A stretch of DNA of 64,000 bases from ZYF759 sp046297455. GTDB lineage: Bacteria; Pseudomonadota; Alphaproteobacteria; Rhizobiales; Rhizobiaceae. Below the pieces are notes generated by a model, which saw nothing but the letters and a program-made list of their open reading frames with translations, ran no database searches and was not told where the DNA came from. Of this stretch, positions 1 to 7,228 are shown piece by piece; the first letter of the stretch is position 1; each line of letters starts with the position of its first letter. Location: the NCBI GenBank assembly GCA_046297455.1, contig JBKBIT010000021.1, forward strand, positions 1 to 64,000, read 5' to 3'. The position numbers and the translations under genes are program-made.

Positions 1-426
1 TCTGGCTTCTTGTTCAGTTGGGAAGCGGGGCGCGTTGTCCGTGCCACTCTATTTTATTTTAAGGCGCGTCCACCGCGCCCCGCCGGTGCTTTCGCCCCGG
101 ATGGGTGGGCCGGGCTCGTCCGGAAGGTTCTTTGCCGCATTTGCGCGAGCCAAAACCCTCCGGCCTTACCGGCCAGACCTTCACCGAGGCCCGGACCTGT
201 GGTGGGTCGGTTCCCACCAAGCCACGCTACCGTTTGCGCGACCGACCCGGACACCGTCACCCTCCCCGAATGCCCGGTGCGCATCCGGGTTCCCGCGAGG
301 GCGATGGGTGGATTATGGGGCAGGCGGCAGGGGGCGTGGATAAAATGACGGAAAAGACTGCTGACAGATGCTGACAGAAGGGAAATTCGATACGTCTTGC
401 AGATCCGTTGGCGTGAACGACCCTGA
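1..426. other. GC-rich noncoding stretch with nested inverted repeats
   Basis: I find no convincing gene here. Open frames exist on both strands, but they have arginine/proline-rich shadow composition and no ribosome site. The sequence is strongly self-complementary. Arms 112-117/146-151 pair, arms 204-211/241-248 pair in competition with a shorter hairpin 201-206/213-218, arms 260-264/297-301 enclose 273-277/285-289, and arms 63-68/74-79 sit next to an A/T-rich run. On the minus strand a CATAAT hexamer (312-317) precedes this block, so a structured RNA of about 240 nt running from near 305 to near 60 is possible. It lacks the conserved cores of RNase P RNA, tmRNA, SRP RNA and the cobalamin riboswitch. 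Its identity is open. Confidence 0.35.
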
Positions 427-532
427 AGCGTGTCGCGATCTTTCAGATTCGCTCTCGACGCTCTAGCTCTTCGTTTTGTCGCATGTCGTTGTCCCGAAAC
501 CGGTGCCCACTTTCGGGCGACATGCTTTAGTG
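427..532. repeat. Rhizobial palindromic intergenic repeat
   Basis: The block resembles, from memory, the short intergenic repeat scattered through Mesorhizobium, Brucella and Rhizobium chromosomes: a leader followed by a long imperfect palindrome. Arms 481-488 and 518-525 are exact reverse complements, and so are the inner arms 493-499 and 511-517, giving a stem of about 15 bp around an 11-nt loop. Its right edge overlaps the stop codon of the neighbouring minus-strand gene, so the repeat supplies that gene's terminal codon and could act as its transcription terminator. Only one copy is present here, so the assignment rests on recognition, not on copies within the window. Confidence 0.7.
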
Positions 533-1054
533 CAGCGTCCGGCTGAACCGCGCTTCTGCTGGATGCCCGGACGGGCGGTCGACGACTGACACAAGGACCG
601 GCGCGGGAATGGGCCGCATCACCATTCGCATGGCCTTGAGCGTCAATGCGAAATCGCCGGCTGCCAGCCCCGCTTCGCTTCGCCGCTTTAGGCAACACAG
701 CCGCTCCAGGCAGAAGGTCGTCGCCGCCTCGTCACAGTTCTGGATGCCCGAGATCAGCCCCATCACCAGGGTTTCATCGCGACAGATTTGCGGGGCGCCC
801 GAATGAAACATCCGTAACGGGCAGGCCGCGCACTGGCCCAGCGTCTTGATGAACCCTGCCAGTGCAACGATGGCTTGAAAGGCATCCTCATCTCCGAGCA
901 GGCTGCGATACAGAAGCTGGGCCTCCGTCCACGGCTCCGTCGAGCGCATGAAGAAGCCTCGGGTCCAGCATCGGTAGCCCTCGAGAACCAGTTTTTCAGC
1001 AGGAAGCTCGAAATAGGCTGAAGCACCTGTATCGAAATCAACTGAGCGCACCAT
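527..1054 (-). CDS. Hypothetical cysteine-rich protein (175 aa)
   Basis: I do not recognise this protein. The ATG at 1054 was chosen because GGAG lies six bases upstream; the frame stays open further upstream but loses protein-like composition. The middle holds a CAAC pair, and further cysteines follow in ICRDE, NCDEA and a CLERLCC cluster near residues 90-130. Spacing of this kind is seen in metal- or disulfide-binding helical proteins, but I cannot name a family. There is no signal peptide or membrane segment, so it is probably cytosolic. Its TAA stop falls in the adjoining rhizobial repeat. It is transcribed in the same direction as the MFS gene 229 bp upstream, but the gap suggests its own promoter. 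Confidence 0.6.
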   Translation of the reverse strand: MVRSVDFDTGASAYFELPAEKLVLEGYRCWTRGFFMRSTEPWTEAQLLYRSLLGDEDAFQAIVALAGFIKTLGQCAACPLRMFHSGAPQICRDETLVMGLISGIQNCDEAATTFCLERLCCLKRRSEAGLAAGDFALTLKAMRMVMRPIPAPVLVSVVDRPSGHPAEARFSRTLH

Positions 1055-1283
1055 CACCGTCTCCGCTACACAGAAGCGTTCAATGCAAATGCGCCAGCGC
1101 ATCCGGCGCGGCGCGGATGACGTCGTCATCGAGCCCCTCTGACGGCGCCCGAAAGAGCCTTCTCCCCAAACCCGAGTTGAGAAGGATAAAAAGTTGATAA
1201 CAAGAGTCAAGTTAATAAATCCGGGCGTCAGGGGGGCGAGACTGCCGGGCTGGGGTTCGAACGCCCGCAGGATGCGGTCTGCT

Positions 1284-2507
1284 CTATGACGGGGGAGCCT
1301 CACCGTGCCGGGTGTCCTGGCTCGCCAGAAATGCGGCCGCGATCGTGCCCAGCGCGCAAAGCAGGGCGGCGAAGAAGAACACATAGCTGCTGCTGATCGG
1401 GTAGAGATACGCGCCCGCCATGATGGCCAAAGCGGCGATCAGCCCGGCCGCGGCATAGTAGACACCGGTCGCGCTGGACAGGAACTCGGGCGCGATATTG
1501 TGCCGGATATAGGCCGCGACGCCGACCTGGGCGAGGCCGAGCGTGGCCCCTTGCAGGAACTGGACGACGAGTGTCGGCGCCAGTGCCGCGGACAGGCCGA
1601 ACAGCCCCCAGCGCAGGATGCCGGCCACGCAGGCAATCAGGATGATCCGTCCCGGCGAAAGGCGCGCGGCGATGTGCCTGCCGAACACGAAGGCGAGGAT
1701 TTCCATGCCCACGCCAAGGCTCCAGAAGATGCCGATGGCCGAGGTCGAATGGCCCGCCTCCAGCCAGCGGAACGTGCTGAAGGCATAGAAGACGCCATGA
1801 CAGGCCTGCGAGATCGCAGCGCTTCCCAGCAGCAGCAGGAAGCCCCGATTGCGCAGGGCACGCAGGATGACGGCAGTCGTGATGGCCGGCTGGCCGCTTC
1901 GCGCCCTGGCCGGGAGGCCGTTCGAGGTGACGATCTTTGCCAGCAGGATCGCAAGCAGGAGATAGAGGATCGCCCGCGTGTCGAACCAGTCGACCAGGAA
2001 CCCGCAAAGCAGGGTCGTGGCCACGACGGACGCCGACCCCCAGGCGCGAACCTGGCCGAAATCCAGCCGGTAGGCGGTCAGATTTGCGATCAGGATCGAT
2101 TCGGCCAGTGGCACGAGCGGCGAAATCAGCGCCCGGTAGACGAGGTAGACGGCAGCGACCAGAAGGATGCCGCTGGTGGCACTCAGCACCAGCATTGCAA
2201 GCGACGCGCAGACGATGAGCGTGACGAGGATCGCCTTGTTCAGACGCGTGCGGTCGGCGACGGTGCCCACGACCGGGTTGACGACAACGGTGATGATGGC
2301 CGCCGCCGCCATGCACAGGCCGACCATCGCCTCGCTGAGCCCCTGCGCCTTCAGCCAGAGGGGCATGAAGGTGATGCCGATCGCGATCTGCGCGTAGAGC
2401 GCTACATAGAATGCATAGAACGCCACGCCCGCCCTTCCCGTCCGGTAATTGCTGCCCGCGGGGTGTCGGCCATCTGAGGAGAAAAGGGAAGGGCCGCCTG
2501 GCCGCAT
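1284..2507 (-). CDS. MFS transporter (HcaT/nucleoside-symporter-like subgroup)
   Basis: This 407-residue integral membrane protein has about 12 hydrophobic segments. The first starts near residue 27, a basic cytoplasmic loop (VADRTRLNK, the loop 2-3 motif) follows helix 2, and a central loop sits near residue 205. The pattern matches the MFS_1-like/HcaT-type branch of the major facilitator superfamily, which moves small organic solutes by proton symport or antiport. The substrate cannot be read from sequence. It lies 48 bp downstream of the ABC-2 exporter pair on the same strand and may be cotranscribed, so export of a related compound is plausible. An AGGA lies four bases before the chosen ATG. 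Confidence 0.85.
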   Translation of the reverse strand: MRPGGPSLFSSDGRHPAGSNYRTGRAGVAFYAFYVALYAQIAIGITFMPLWLKAQGLSEAMVGLCMAAAAIITVVVNPVVGTVADRTRLNKAILVTLIVCASLAMLVLSATSGILLVAAVYLVYRALISPLVPLAESILIANLTAYRLDFGQVRAWGSASVVATTLLCGFLVDWFDTRAILYLLLAILLAKIVTSNGLPARARSGQPAITTAVILRALRNRGFLLLLGSAAISQACHGVFYAFSTFRWLEAGHSTSAIGIFWSLGVGMEILAFVFGRHIAARLSPGRIILIACVAGILRWGLFGLSAALAPTLVVQFLQGATLGLAQVGVAAYIRHNIAPEFLSSATGVYYAAAGLIAALAIMAGAYLYPISSSYVFFFAALLCALGTIAAAFLASQDTRHGEAPPS

Positions 2508-2555
2508 TCCATCCTGCCAGACAGGGCCGGCAAGAAGCGGACAGGCGGCACGAGG

Positions 2556-3299
2556 TCAGCCGAAATCCACCTTGCTCTGCCGGGTCTGGGCCAACCAGGT
2601 GATTACGGCGGCAATTGCCGTCCAGACCGCCAGTACCGCCAGATACCGCTCCGGCAGGCTGCGGCCGTCGAGGGCTGCCCAGGCCAGTTCCCCCATCGCA
2701 CGGGTCGGCGTCCAGACCGAGATCGCCGCGACGGTCTCGGGCAGAAGTTGAGGCGGCATCCACAGCCCGCCCAGATAGGCCAGCGGCAGGAAAACCAGAT
2801 TGGCAAGCGGCGCAGCCGCCCTTTCAGAGGCGAGCGAGCCCAGCGCCGTGCCCATCAGAGTCGCAGGCAGGGCAGCCATCAGGGCTATGGCGACAAGGCG
2901 CAGCCAGGCGCCCGCATCCGAAAGGACCACGCCGCCCAGCACCTTGCCCAGGAGCAGCACCAGCGCCATCGCGACAGCCGAAAACCCGATGCCGGCGGCA
3001 ACCCGTGCCACCCAGGGCGCAACCGCTGAACCGGGCAGCAGCCGCTGCCAGCGGATGAAGGGATCTGCCCGGTCCTGCGCCACGGTAACGCCGAACTGGT
3101 AGAACCCGACGCCCAGCACCGCATAGATCGCGAAGGAGGCCATGGCGTAGCCTGCCGCCGGCCCCGTGCCGGCAAGGCCGGCGCCGAAAAACGCATAGAG
3201 CATGGCCGGAAACAGGACGGTCGGCACCCAGAACCCCGGTTGACGGAGCAGCACCCGCAAAACGAGGCGCAGTTCTGCAACAAGCTGGCGAGCGGTCAT
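2556..3299 (-). CDS. ABC-2 type transporter permease
   Basis: A 247-residue membrane protein with six hydrophobic segments arranged as in ABC-2 exporters: helix 1 after a short cytosolic helix, a loop with a charged segment near residue 80, and a proline-rich extracytoplasmic loop (LWMPPQLLPE) before the last helix. It should form the membrane channel for the ATPase encoded immediately upstream; the two genes overlap by four bases (ATGA), which indicates translational coupling. Such pairs export drugs, bacteriocins, lipids or sodium. The divergent LytTR gene suggests that expression of this exporter is signal-controlled. Substrate unknown. Confidence 0.88.
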   Translation of the reverse strand: MTARQLVAELRLVLRVLLRQPGFWVPTVLFPAMLYAFFGAGLAGTGPAAGYAMASFAIYAVLGVGFYQFGVTVAQDRADPFIRWQRLLPGSAVAPWVARVAAGIGFSAVAMALVLLLGKVLGGVVLSDAGAWLRLVAIALMAALPATLMGTALGSLASERAAAPLANLVFLPLAYLGGLWMPPQLLPETVAAISVWTPTRAMGELAWAALDGRSLPERYLAVLAVWTAIAAVITWLAQTRQSKVDFG

Positions 3300-4183
3300 G
3301 GTCGTTCCTCCGGTCGGATGCGAGCGATGATGTCCTGAAGTGCCAGAGGCTCGATCGTCAGCCCGGAAAAGCCGATCCCTTCCTCGACCATGCGGCGCAG
3401 GCAGGCGTCGCTGTCGTCGCTCTCGATGTGCCAGTGGTCGCCGTGGCGCACCGCCTGCAGCCAGTCGGGCGGCCGTTGGCCTTCGGGCAGCGCGAAGCTG
3501 ATGCGCCGCGCCTGCATCCTTGCACGGATGTCGGCGAGCGTGCCGTCCATCACCTTGCGTCCCTTGTCGATCATGGTGATCCGGTCGCAGACGGCCTCGA
3601 TCTCGTCCCAGTGATGGGACGTCAGGACCAGCGCGCCGCCTTCGACGACATAGTCGCGGGCGATGGCCCGGAATGCCTGTTGCGCATCGGCATCGAGGCC
3701 GGCGGTCGGCTCGTCCAGAAACACCAGACCGGGACGACCCAGAAAAGCCAACGCCAGCGCCACCCGGCGCACCTCGCCGCCCGAGAACCCCGCCATGCGG
3801 CGATCGATCAGGGGGGCCAGCCCGAAGGCGGCAACGACGTCGTCGAACGGCACACGCTCGGCGCGCCGCGCGCTGGCATAGGCCAGCACCTCGCGCGGTG
3901 TCAGCTGTTCCGGGAAACCCGCCGCCTGTGGGGTGACGCCCATCATGGCGCGTGCGGCGGCGCTGGCGGGCCGGTGCCCGAACAATCGCACCTCGCCAGT
4001 ATCTGGGGCGCGCAGCCCCATCAGCATCGCCAGTGCGGTCGATTTGCCGGCGCCGTTCGGGCCGAGCAGCCCCAGCGCCTCGCCGCGCTCCAGATGCAGC
4101 GACAGCCGGTCTATGGCTGTCACCGCACCAAACCGCTTGCCGAGCCCGTTTGCTTCGACGGGTCTGTCCAGACTGGCATTCAT
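3296..4183 (-). CDS. ABC transporter ATP-binding protein (ABC-2/CcmA-like)
   Basis: This 295-residue ATPase has Walker A GPNGAGKST near residue 41, a Q-loop at TPQAAG, signature SGGEVRR near residue 135, Walker B LVFLDEPTAGLD near 157 and a switch histidine in LTSHHWD. A C-terminal domain of about 80 residues follows, as in exporters of the NatA/CcmA type. It energises the permease whose start codon overlaps its stop. The ATG at 4183 is the only in-frame choice before Walker A that keeps the N-terminal strand. Only a short AGG lies directly upstream, so translation may be weak or regulated; the 14-bp tandem repeats lie immediately 5'. Confidence 0.92.
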   Translation of the reverse strand: MNASLDRPVEANGLGKRFGAVTAIDRLSLHLERGEALGLLGPNGAGKSTALAMLMGLRAPDTGEVRLFGHRPASAAARAMMGVTPQAAGFPEQLTPREVLAYASARRAERVPFDDVVAAFGLAPLIDRRMAGFSGGEVRRVALALAFLGRPGLVFLDEPTAGLDADAQQAFRAIARDYVVEGGALVLTSHHWDEIEAVCDRITMIDKGRKVMDGTLADIRARMQARRISFALPEGQRPPDWLQAVRHGDHWHIESDDSDACLRRMVEEGIGFSGLTIEPLALQDIIARIRPEERP

Positions 4184-4185
4184 CC

Positions 4186-4213
4186 TGTCACGCTCATGTT
4201 GTCACACCCATGT
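4186..4213. promoter_or_regulatory. Two tandem 14-bp repeats between ABC exporter and LytTR gene
   Basis: Positions 4186-4199 and 4200-4213 are head-to-tail copies that match at 12 of 14 bases, each starting TGTCAC and ending CATGT. An inverted TGACA follows at 4219-4223. They fill most of the short gap between the divergent ATPase and LytTR genes. LytTR proteins bind as dimers to direct repeats, so this is a good candidate operator for both directions, although the 14-base period is shorter than the roughly 21 bases of classical LytTR sites. Function is inferred from position and symmetry. Confidence 0.45.
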
Positions 4214-4268
4214 TTCCCTGACAGAAATGCAGGTAAAAGAACGGGGTGGACGGTTGAAGGACGGTTTC

Positions 4269-5090
4269 GTGAAACAGCCCGGATTTCGCGCGAAACTGGC
4301 CGAATGGCGGTTCACGCTTCGCGAAATGACTGCGGACATGCGCGACCGCCGGGTCTGGGCCGTCATTCTGGGGCTGGTGCTTCTGGTCGCGGTGGCTGGT
4401 CCCTTCTACACCCTCGACAATCTCAGCCTGGCGGGACGGATTATCTACTGGGGTCTGGTCGGCGTGCCGGCAACGCTGATGATGTGGGCGATCAACCGTC
4501 TGGTCGCCATCTTCTGCCCGCAGCACTGGCCGGGCGCGGCCATTGGCGCGATCGCGGGCGTGCTGGGCATCTTGCCGCTGATGCTGCTGGTGACGGCCAG
4601 CATGTGGATGGCCGGGCTGAGCCTGCCGGCATCCGGGTTCCTCGGCCTGTTGCCCTACGTGGCGCCGACGGTGATCGGGATCAGCGTCCTGGTCCACCTG
4701 CTGCTGCCGACCCCCGACAGGAAGCAGCCACCCGCCGGGCAGGCCTCGGCGACGGGACTGTTCGCCCGCCTGCCGCCCGAACTGGGCCGCGACATCATCG
4801 CAGTGCAGGCGCAGGACCACTATGTCAGCGTCTCGACGACGAAGGGCAGCAGCCTGATCCTGATGCGCATGAGCGACGCGACCGAAGACCTCGCCCAACT
4901 GGACGGGATGCAGATCCACCGGTCATGGTGGGTCAATATGAGGCACGTGACCGGCCTGGAGAAACCGGAAACGGGAACGACGAAGCTGATCCTGCGCAAT
5001 GGCGCGCGCGTCCCGGTACCGAAAGCGCGGCTTGCCGAAGTGAAGCGGGCCATCGCCGCTCACGCGTTGGACACGACCGCGAAGGTCTGA
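4269..5090 (+). CDS. Membrane-anchored LytTR family DNA-binding regulator
   Basis: The N-terminal part carries a basic segment and four hydrophobic helices (roughly residues 30-150), followed by a linker rich in Pro/Gln and a C-terminal LytTR domain from about residue 165 (RDIIAVQAQDHYVSV, then IHRSWWVN near 215 and the RVPVPKAR end motif). Such proteins are one-component regulators that sense at the membrane and bind DNA directly. The GTG at 4269 has AAGGA seven bases upstream and is preferred; an in-frame ATG at 4227 without a clear ribosome site would add 14 residues. It is divergent from the ABC-2 exporter and probably controls it and itself through the tandem repeats. Confidence 0.88.
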   Translation: MKQPGFRAKLAEWRFTLREMTADMRDRRVWAVILGLVLLVAVAGPFYTLDNLSLAGRIIYWGLVGVPATLMMWAINRLVAIFCPQHWPGAAIGAIAGVLGILPLMLLVTASMWMAGLSLPASGFLGLLPYVAPTVIGISVLVHLLLPTPDRKQPPAGQASATGLFARLPPELGRDIIAVQAQDHYVSVSTTKGSSLILMRMSDATEDLAQLDGMQIHRSWWVNMRHVTGLEKPETGTTKLILRNGARVPVPKARLAEVKRAIAAHALDTTAKV

Positions 5091-5139
5091 CCGGGATCTC
5101 CCACCGCAGCCATCGGGGCGGGACGGCCATGACCGAAGG

Positions 5140-5427
5140 TCACCCGAAAATCCGGTCGCCCTGTTCGTCGATCACCTGCTTGGCCTTGCGGATGGTGGTC
5201 TCGGTGGCGTCGTCGAGGCCGGGGAAGCGGTCGGCGCGGATGAAGCGGTGCGATTTGATCTCGCCGTCGACCTCGCGCGTGATCACGCCGCAGGTCTGGT
5301 ACTGACCGCCTTCCTGGAAGGGCGTGGCGGTGATCACATAATCCTTGTAGTGGATCGGTTCGGACTGGGCCGTCGGTGCCGTTGCGTCGCCGCCGCCACC
5401 ACCGAACAGCTTCTTCCAGAAGGACAT
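5140..5427 (-). CDS. HlyU family protein
   Basis: This 95-residue protein opens with MSFWKKLFGGGGG and continues with the compact HlyU fold (YKDYVITATPF, GEIKSHRFIRADRF, KQVIDEQG). HlyU proteins were named for a hemolysin activator in Vibrio, but the short alphaproteobacterial members are of uncertain function and lack an obvious helix-turn-helix. The gene is the most downstream of four minus-strand genes (Uma2, GyrI-like, YjbQ, HlyU) separated by short gaps, so cotranscription is likely. Family assignment is firm; the regulatory role is only inherited from the name. Confidence 0.85.
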   Translation of the reverse strand: MSFWKKLFGGGGGDATAPTAQSEPIHYKDYVITATPFQEGGQYQTCGVITREVDGEIKSHRFIRADRFPGLDDATETTIRKAKQVIDEQGDRIFG

Positions 5428-5450
5428 GCGCTTCTCCTCGTCATGCAGAT

Positions 5451-5873
5451 TCAGGCGAGATGTAGCACGATTTCACGCCGGTGGGGCGCATCTCGATGCT
5501 CGAAGAGATAAAGCCCCTGCCAGGTGCCGAGCATCGGCTTTCCGCGTGAAACGGGGATCGAGACCGACACCGCGGTGAGCGCCGACTTGATATGCGCCGG
5601 CATGTCGTCGGGTCCTTCGGTCGTGTGGACCACCCAGGACATTGACGGGTCGTCGGATGGCGGCACCAGACGGGCGAAGAAGGCGTCGAGATCGCGCCGC
5701 ACGTCGGGATCGGCGTTCTCCTGGATCAGCAGCGAACAGGAGGTGTGGCGCACGAAGACGGTCAGGAGCCCGGTCTCCACGCCCGCGCCGCGCACGAAGG
5801 CAACCGCCCGGTCGGTGAATTCGTAGAGGCCGGGGCCGGTGGTCGAAACTGTCAGCACGGTCTGGTGATGCAT
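5451..5873 (-). CDS. YjbQ family protein (UPF0047)
   Basis: A 140-residue protein of the YjbQ/UPF0047 family. It shows the family's hallmarks: FVRHTSCSLLIQENADPDV near residues 41-60, the HTTEGPDDMPAHIKS segment near 83-97 with conserved histidines, and LGTWQGLYLFEHRD near the end. Members form small trimers and some show weak thiamin-phosphate synthase activity. The physiological role is unclear. It lies 8 bp downstream of the GyrI-like gene on the same strand. Length and motifs are complete. Confidence 0.9.
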   Translation of the reverse strand: MHHQTVLTVSTTGPGLYEFTDRAVAFVRGAGVETGLLTVFVRHTSCSLLIQENADPDVRRDLDAFFARLVPPSDDPSMSWVVHTTEGPDDMPAHIKSALTAVSVSIPVSRGKPMLGTWQGLYLFEHRDAPHRREIVLHLA

Positions 5874-5881
5874 GTCGCTCC

Positions 5882-6496
5882 TCAGATGCGCCGTACCGGC
5901 TGGCGCAGCACGGTCTTCAGTTTTTCGGCCGCCGTCTTGCGCGGATCGGAGAGATAGATCTCGTGATGGTGGCCGGTCTCGACCAGCCCGTTTTGTGGCA
6001 GGAATTGCTCGTGCAGCCGCGAGATGACCGGCCCCTCATCGTCATAGGGACCGATATGCATGATCTGCACCGACAGGCCTTCATCGTAGGTCTCGAGCCG
6101 CAGGCTGGGCGGCACCTCGCCGAGCTTCTTGCCCGCCTTTTCGATCGCCGCCGAGAACATCTCCGGCGTGATCCAGTCCGGCTGCATGATCATCATGATC
6201 CATGACCAGGCCGCCTTGTCGCGCGTGAGGAAGGTGCCCATGTCCTCGGCCCACCACAGCCCCTCCAGCGGCGGCACGGTGTAGTCGCGTCCAAACTCCT
6301 GCTTCGACACGAATTTCAGCCCGTAGCTCACAGAATAGAGCCACTGCACGGCGTTCTGGTAGTCTGGCGAGACATTGGGATCGCCCCTGCCGTCGACCAT
6401 GGCGAACTGCATGGAAGGCACCTCGACGATCGAAAACCGGTCGGCGGGCGGCTGGTAGAGCGCCTTCATCGTCTTCTTGAAGTCGATCTTTTCCAT
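5882..6496 (-). CDS. GyrI-like small-molecule-binding domain protein
   Basis: This 204-residue cytosolic protein belongs to the GyrI-like (SOUL/GyrI superfamily) group: MEKIDFKK start, aromatic-rich centre (LWWAEDMGTFL, WSWIMMIMQPDWI), and SVQIMHIGPYDDEG followed by HHEIYLSDPRK. Related domains bind amphipathic small molecules, and stand-alone members of this length are widespread but uncharacterised; some act as hydrolases of electrophilic compounds. The frame remains open upstream to 6652, but that extension would overlap the Uma2 gene and reads as shadow sequence, so the ATG at 6496 is used. Confidence 0.85.
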   Translation of the reverse strand: MEKIDFKKTMKALYQPPADRFSIVEVPSMQFAMVDGRGDPNVSPDYQNAVQWLYSVSYGLKFVSKQEFGRDYTVPPLEGLWWAEDMGTFLTRDKAAWSWIMMIMQPDWITPEMFSAAIEKAGKKLGEVPPSLRLETYDEGLSVQIMHIGPYDDEGPVISRLHEQFLPQNGLVETGHHHEIYLSDPRKTAAEKLKTVLRQPVRRI

Positions 6497-6521
6497 AGTC
6501 GGGGCCCAGCGCGCGGTTTGC

Positions 6522-7130
6522 TCAGATCTGGCGCAGCCCCAGGCGCGCGAAGCAGTACCCGATCTCGGGCCGGCGCACGCAGACGACTTCTTCATCGGGC
6601 CCCACGGCGAAGGCCTCGGCATAACCTTCGGCACCGAGGCGGCGGTAGACATGGGTGATCAGGCTCCGCGCCTCGATCACCCAGACCTCGGGAATGCCGA
6701 AGGCGGCATAGACGCCGAGCTTGCGCCCGCGGTCATAGGCGAGACTGGTGTCGGCAATTTCCACCGCAAGCAGGACATCGTGACCACGCATGTCGCCGGG
6801 AAATATCTCGCGGGGAAAGACGCAGAAATCGGGCTCGAGAAAGCTCTTCGGATCGAGGCGCAGCGTGGTTTCCGGCGCGATCGTCAGGTCGTCCGGCACG
6901 GACTTCTGGAAATGCCGGTTCAATTCGACCTTCACCATCTCGTGGCGTCCGCCCTTGGGCAGCATCGGCACCACCTCCCCGCCGATCAGTTCGAACCGCT
7001 CGTCTTCGTCGATGATGCCAGCCGCAACCATCGCCTCGATCTCGGCCACCGTCCACGGCCGGCGCGGCAGCCCCTCGGCGGCCTGCGTGGTCGCCGGCAT
7101 GGGCGGGAAGTCTGCAACGTGCTCGTTCAT
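6522..7130 (-). CDS. Uma2 family endonuclease-like protein
   Basis: A 202-residue member of the Uma2/DUF820 family with a PD-(D/E)XK nuclease fold. The core is visible: RFELIGGEVV near residue 44, LEPDFCVFPRE with the catalytic Asp near 100, VEIADTSLAYDRGRKLGVYA with Glu and Lys near 123-138, and PEVWVIE. The family is expanded in cyanobacteria and actinobacteria and is usually annotated as a restriction-like nuclease, though no activity is generally assigned. This copy is solitary, with no methyltransferase or toxin partner nearby. It is the first gene of the four-gene run ending at 5140. Confidence 0.88.
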   Translation of the reverse strand: MNEHVADFPPMPATTQAAEGLPRRPWTVAEIEAMVAAGIIDEDERFELIGGEVVPMLPKGGRHEMVKVELNRHFQKSVPDDLTIAPETTLRLDPKSFLEPDFCVFPREIFPGDMRGHDVLLAVEIADTSLAYDRGRKLGVYAAFGIPEVWVIEARSLITHVYRRLGAEGYAEAFAVGPDEEVVCVRRPEIGYCFARLGLRQI

Positions 7131-7193
7131 GATGGGATCATAGCACGAAGCTTGGGGGCTTGCAGCGGGTGGATCAGCTTGGCCGACCGCAAG

Positions 7194-7222
7194 AAAAAAA
7201 CCCGGCTCAAGGCCGGGTTTTT
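7194..7222. terminator. Rho-independent terminator downstream of rpoD
   Basis: A perfect 6-bp stem (7201-7206 with 7212-7217) is flanked by seven A residues on the left and five T residues on the right. It can therefore terminate in either direction. It begins seven bases beyond the rpoD stop codon on the minus strand, and it insulates rpoD from the Uma2 gene farther downstream. Confidence 0.85.
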
Positions 7223-7228
7223 GGTTCG

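Noticed and set aside
54..348. RNase P RNA or tmRNA at the left edge, suggested by the GC-rich structure
   Set aside because: The conserved GAGGAAAGTCC and ACAGAACCCGG cores of RNase P RNA and the tmRNA ends are absent on both strands.
1241..1270. A T-loop-like GGTTCGAA inside a hairpin that looked like part of a tRNA
   Set aside because: No acceptor stem, D arm or anticodon arm can be folded around it; it is a simple hairpin in the gap after the MFS gene.
1305..2477. Long plus-strand open frame opposite the MFS gene
   Set aside because: High Arg/Asp/Gln composition from the complementary strand of a hydrophobic gene; no ribosome site and no family.
5882..6652. Longer form of the GyrI-like protein starting at 6652
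   Set aside because: It would overlap the Uma2 gene on the same strand by over 100 bases, and the added residues show no family similarity.
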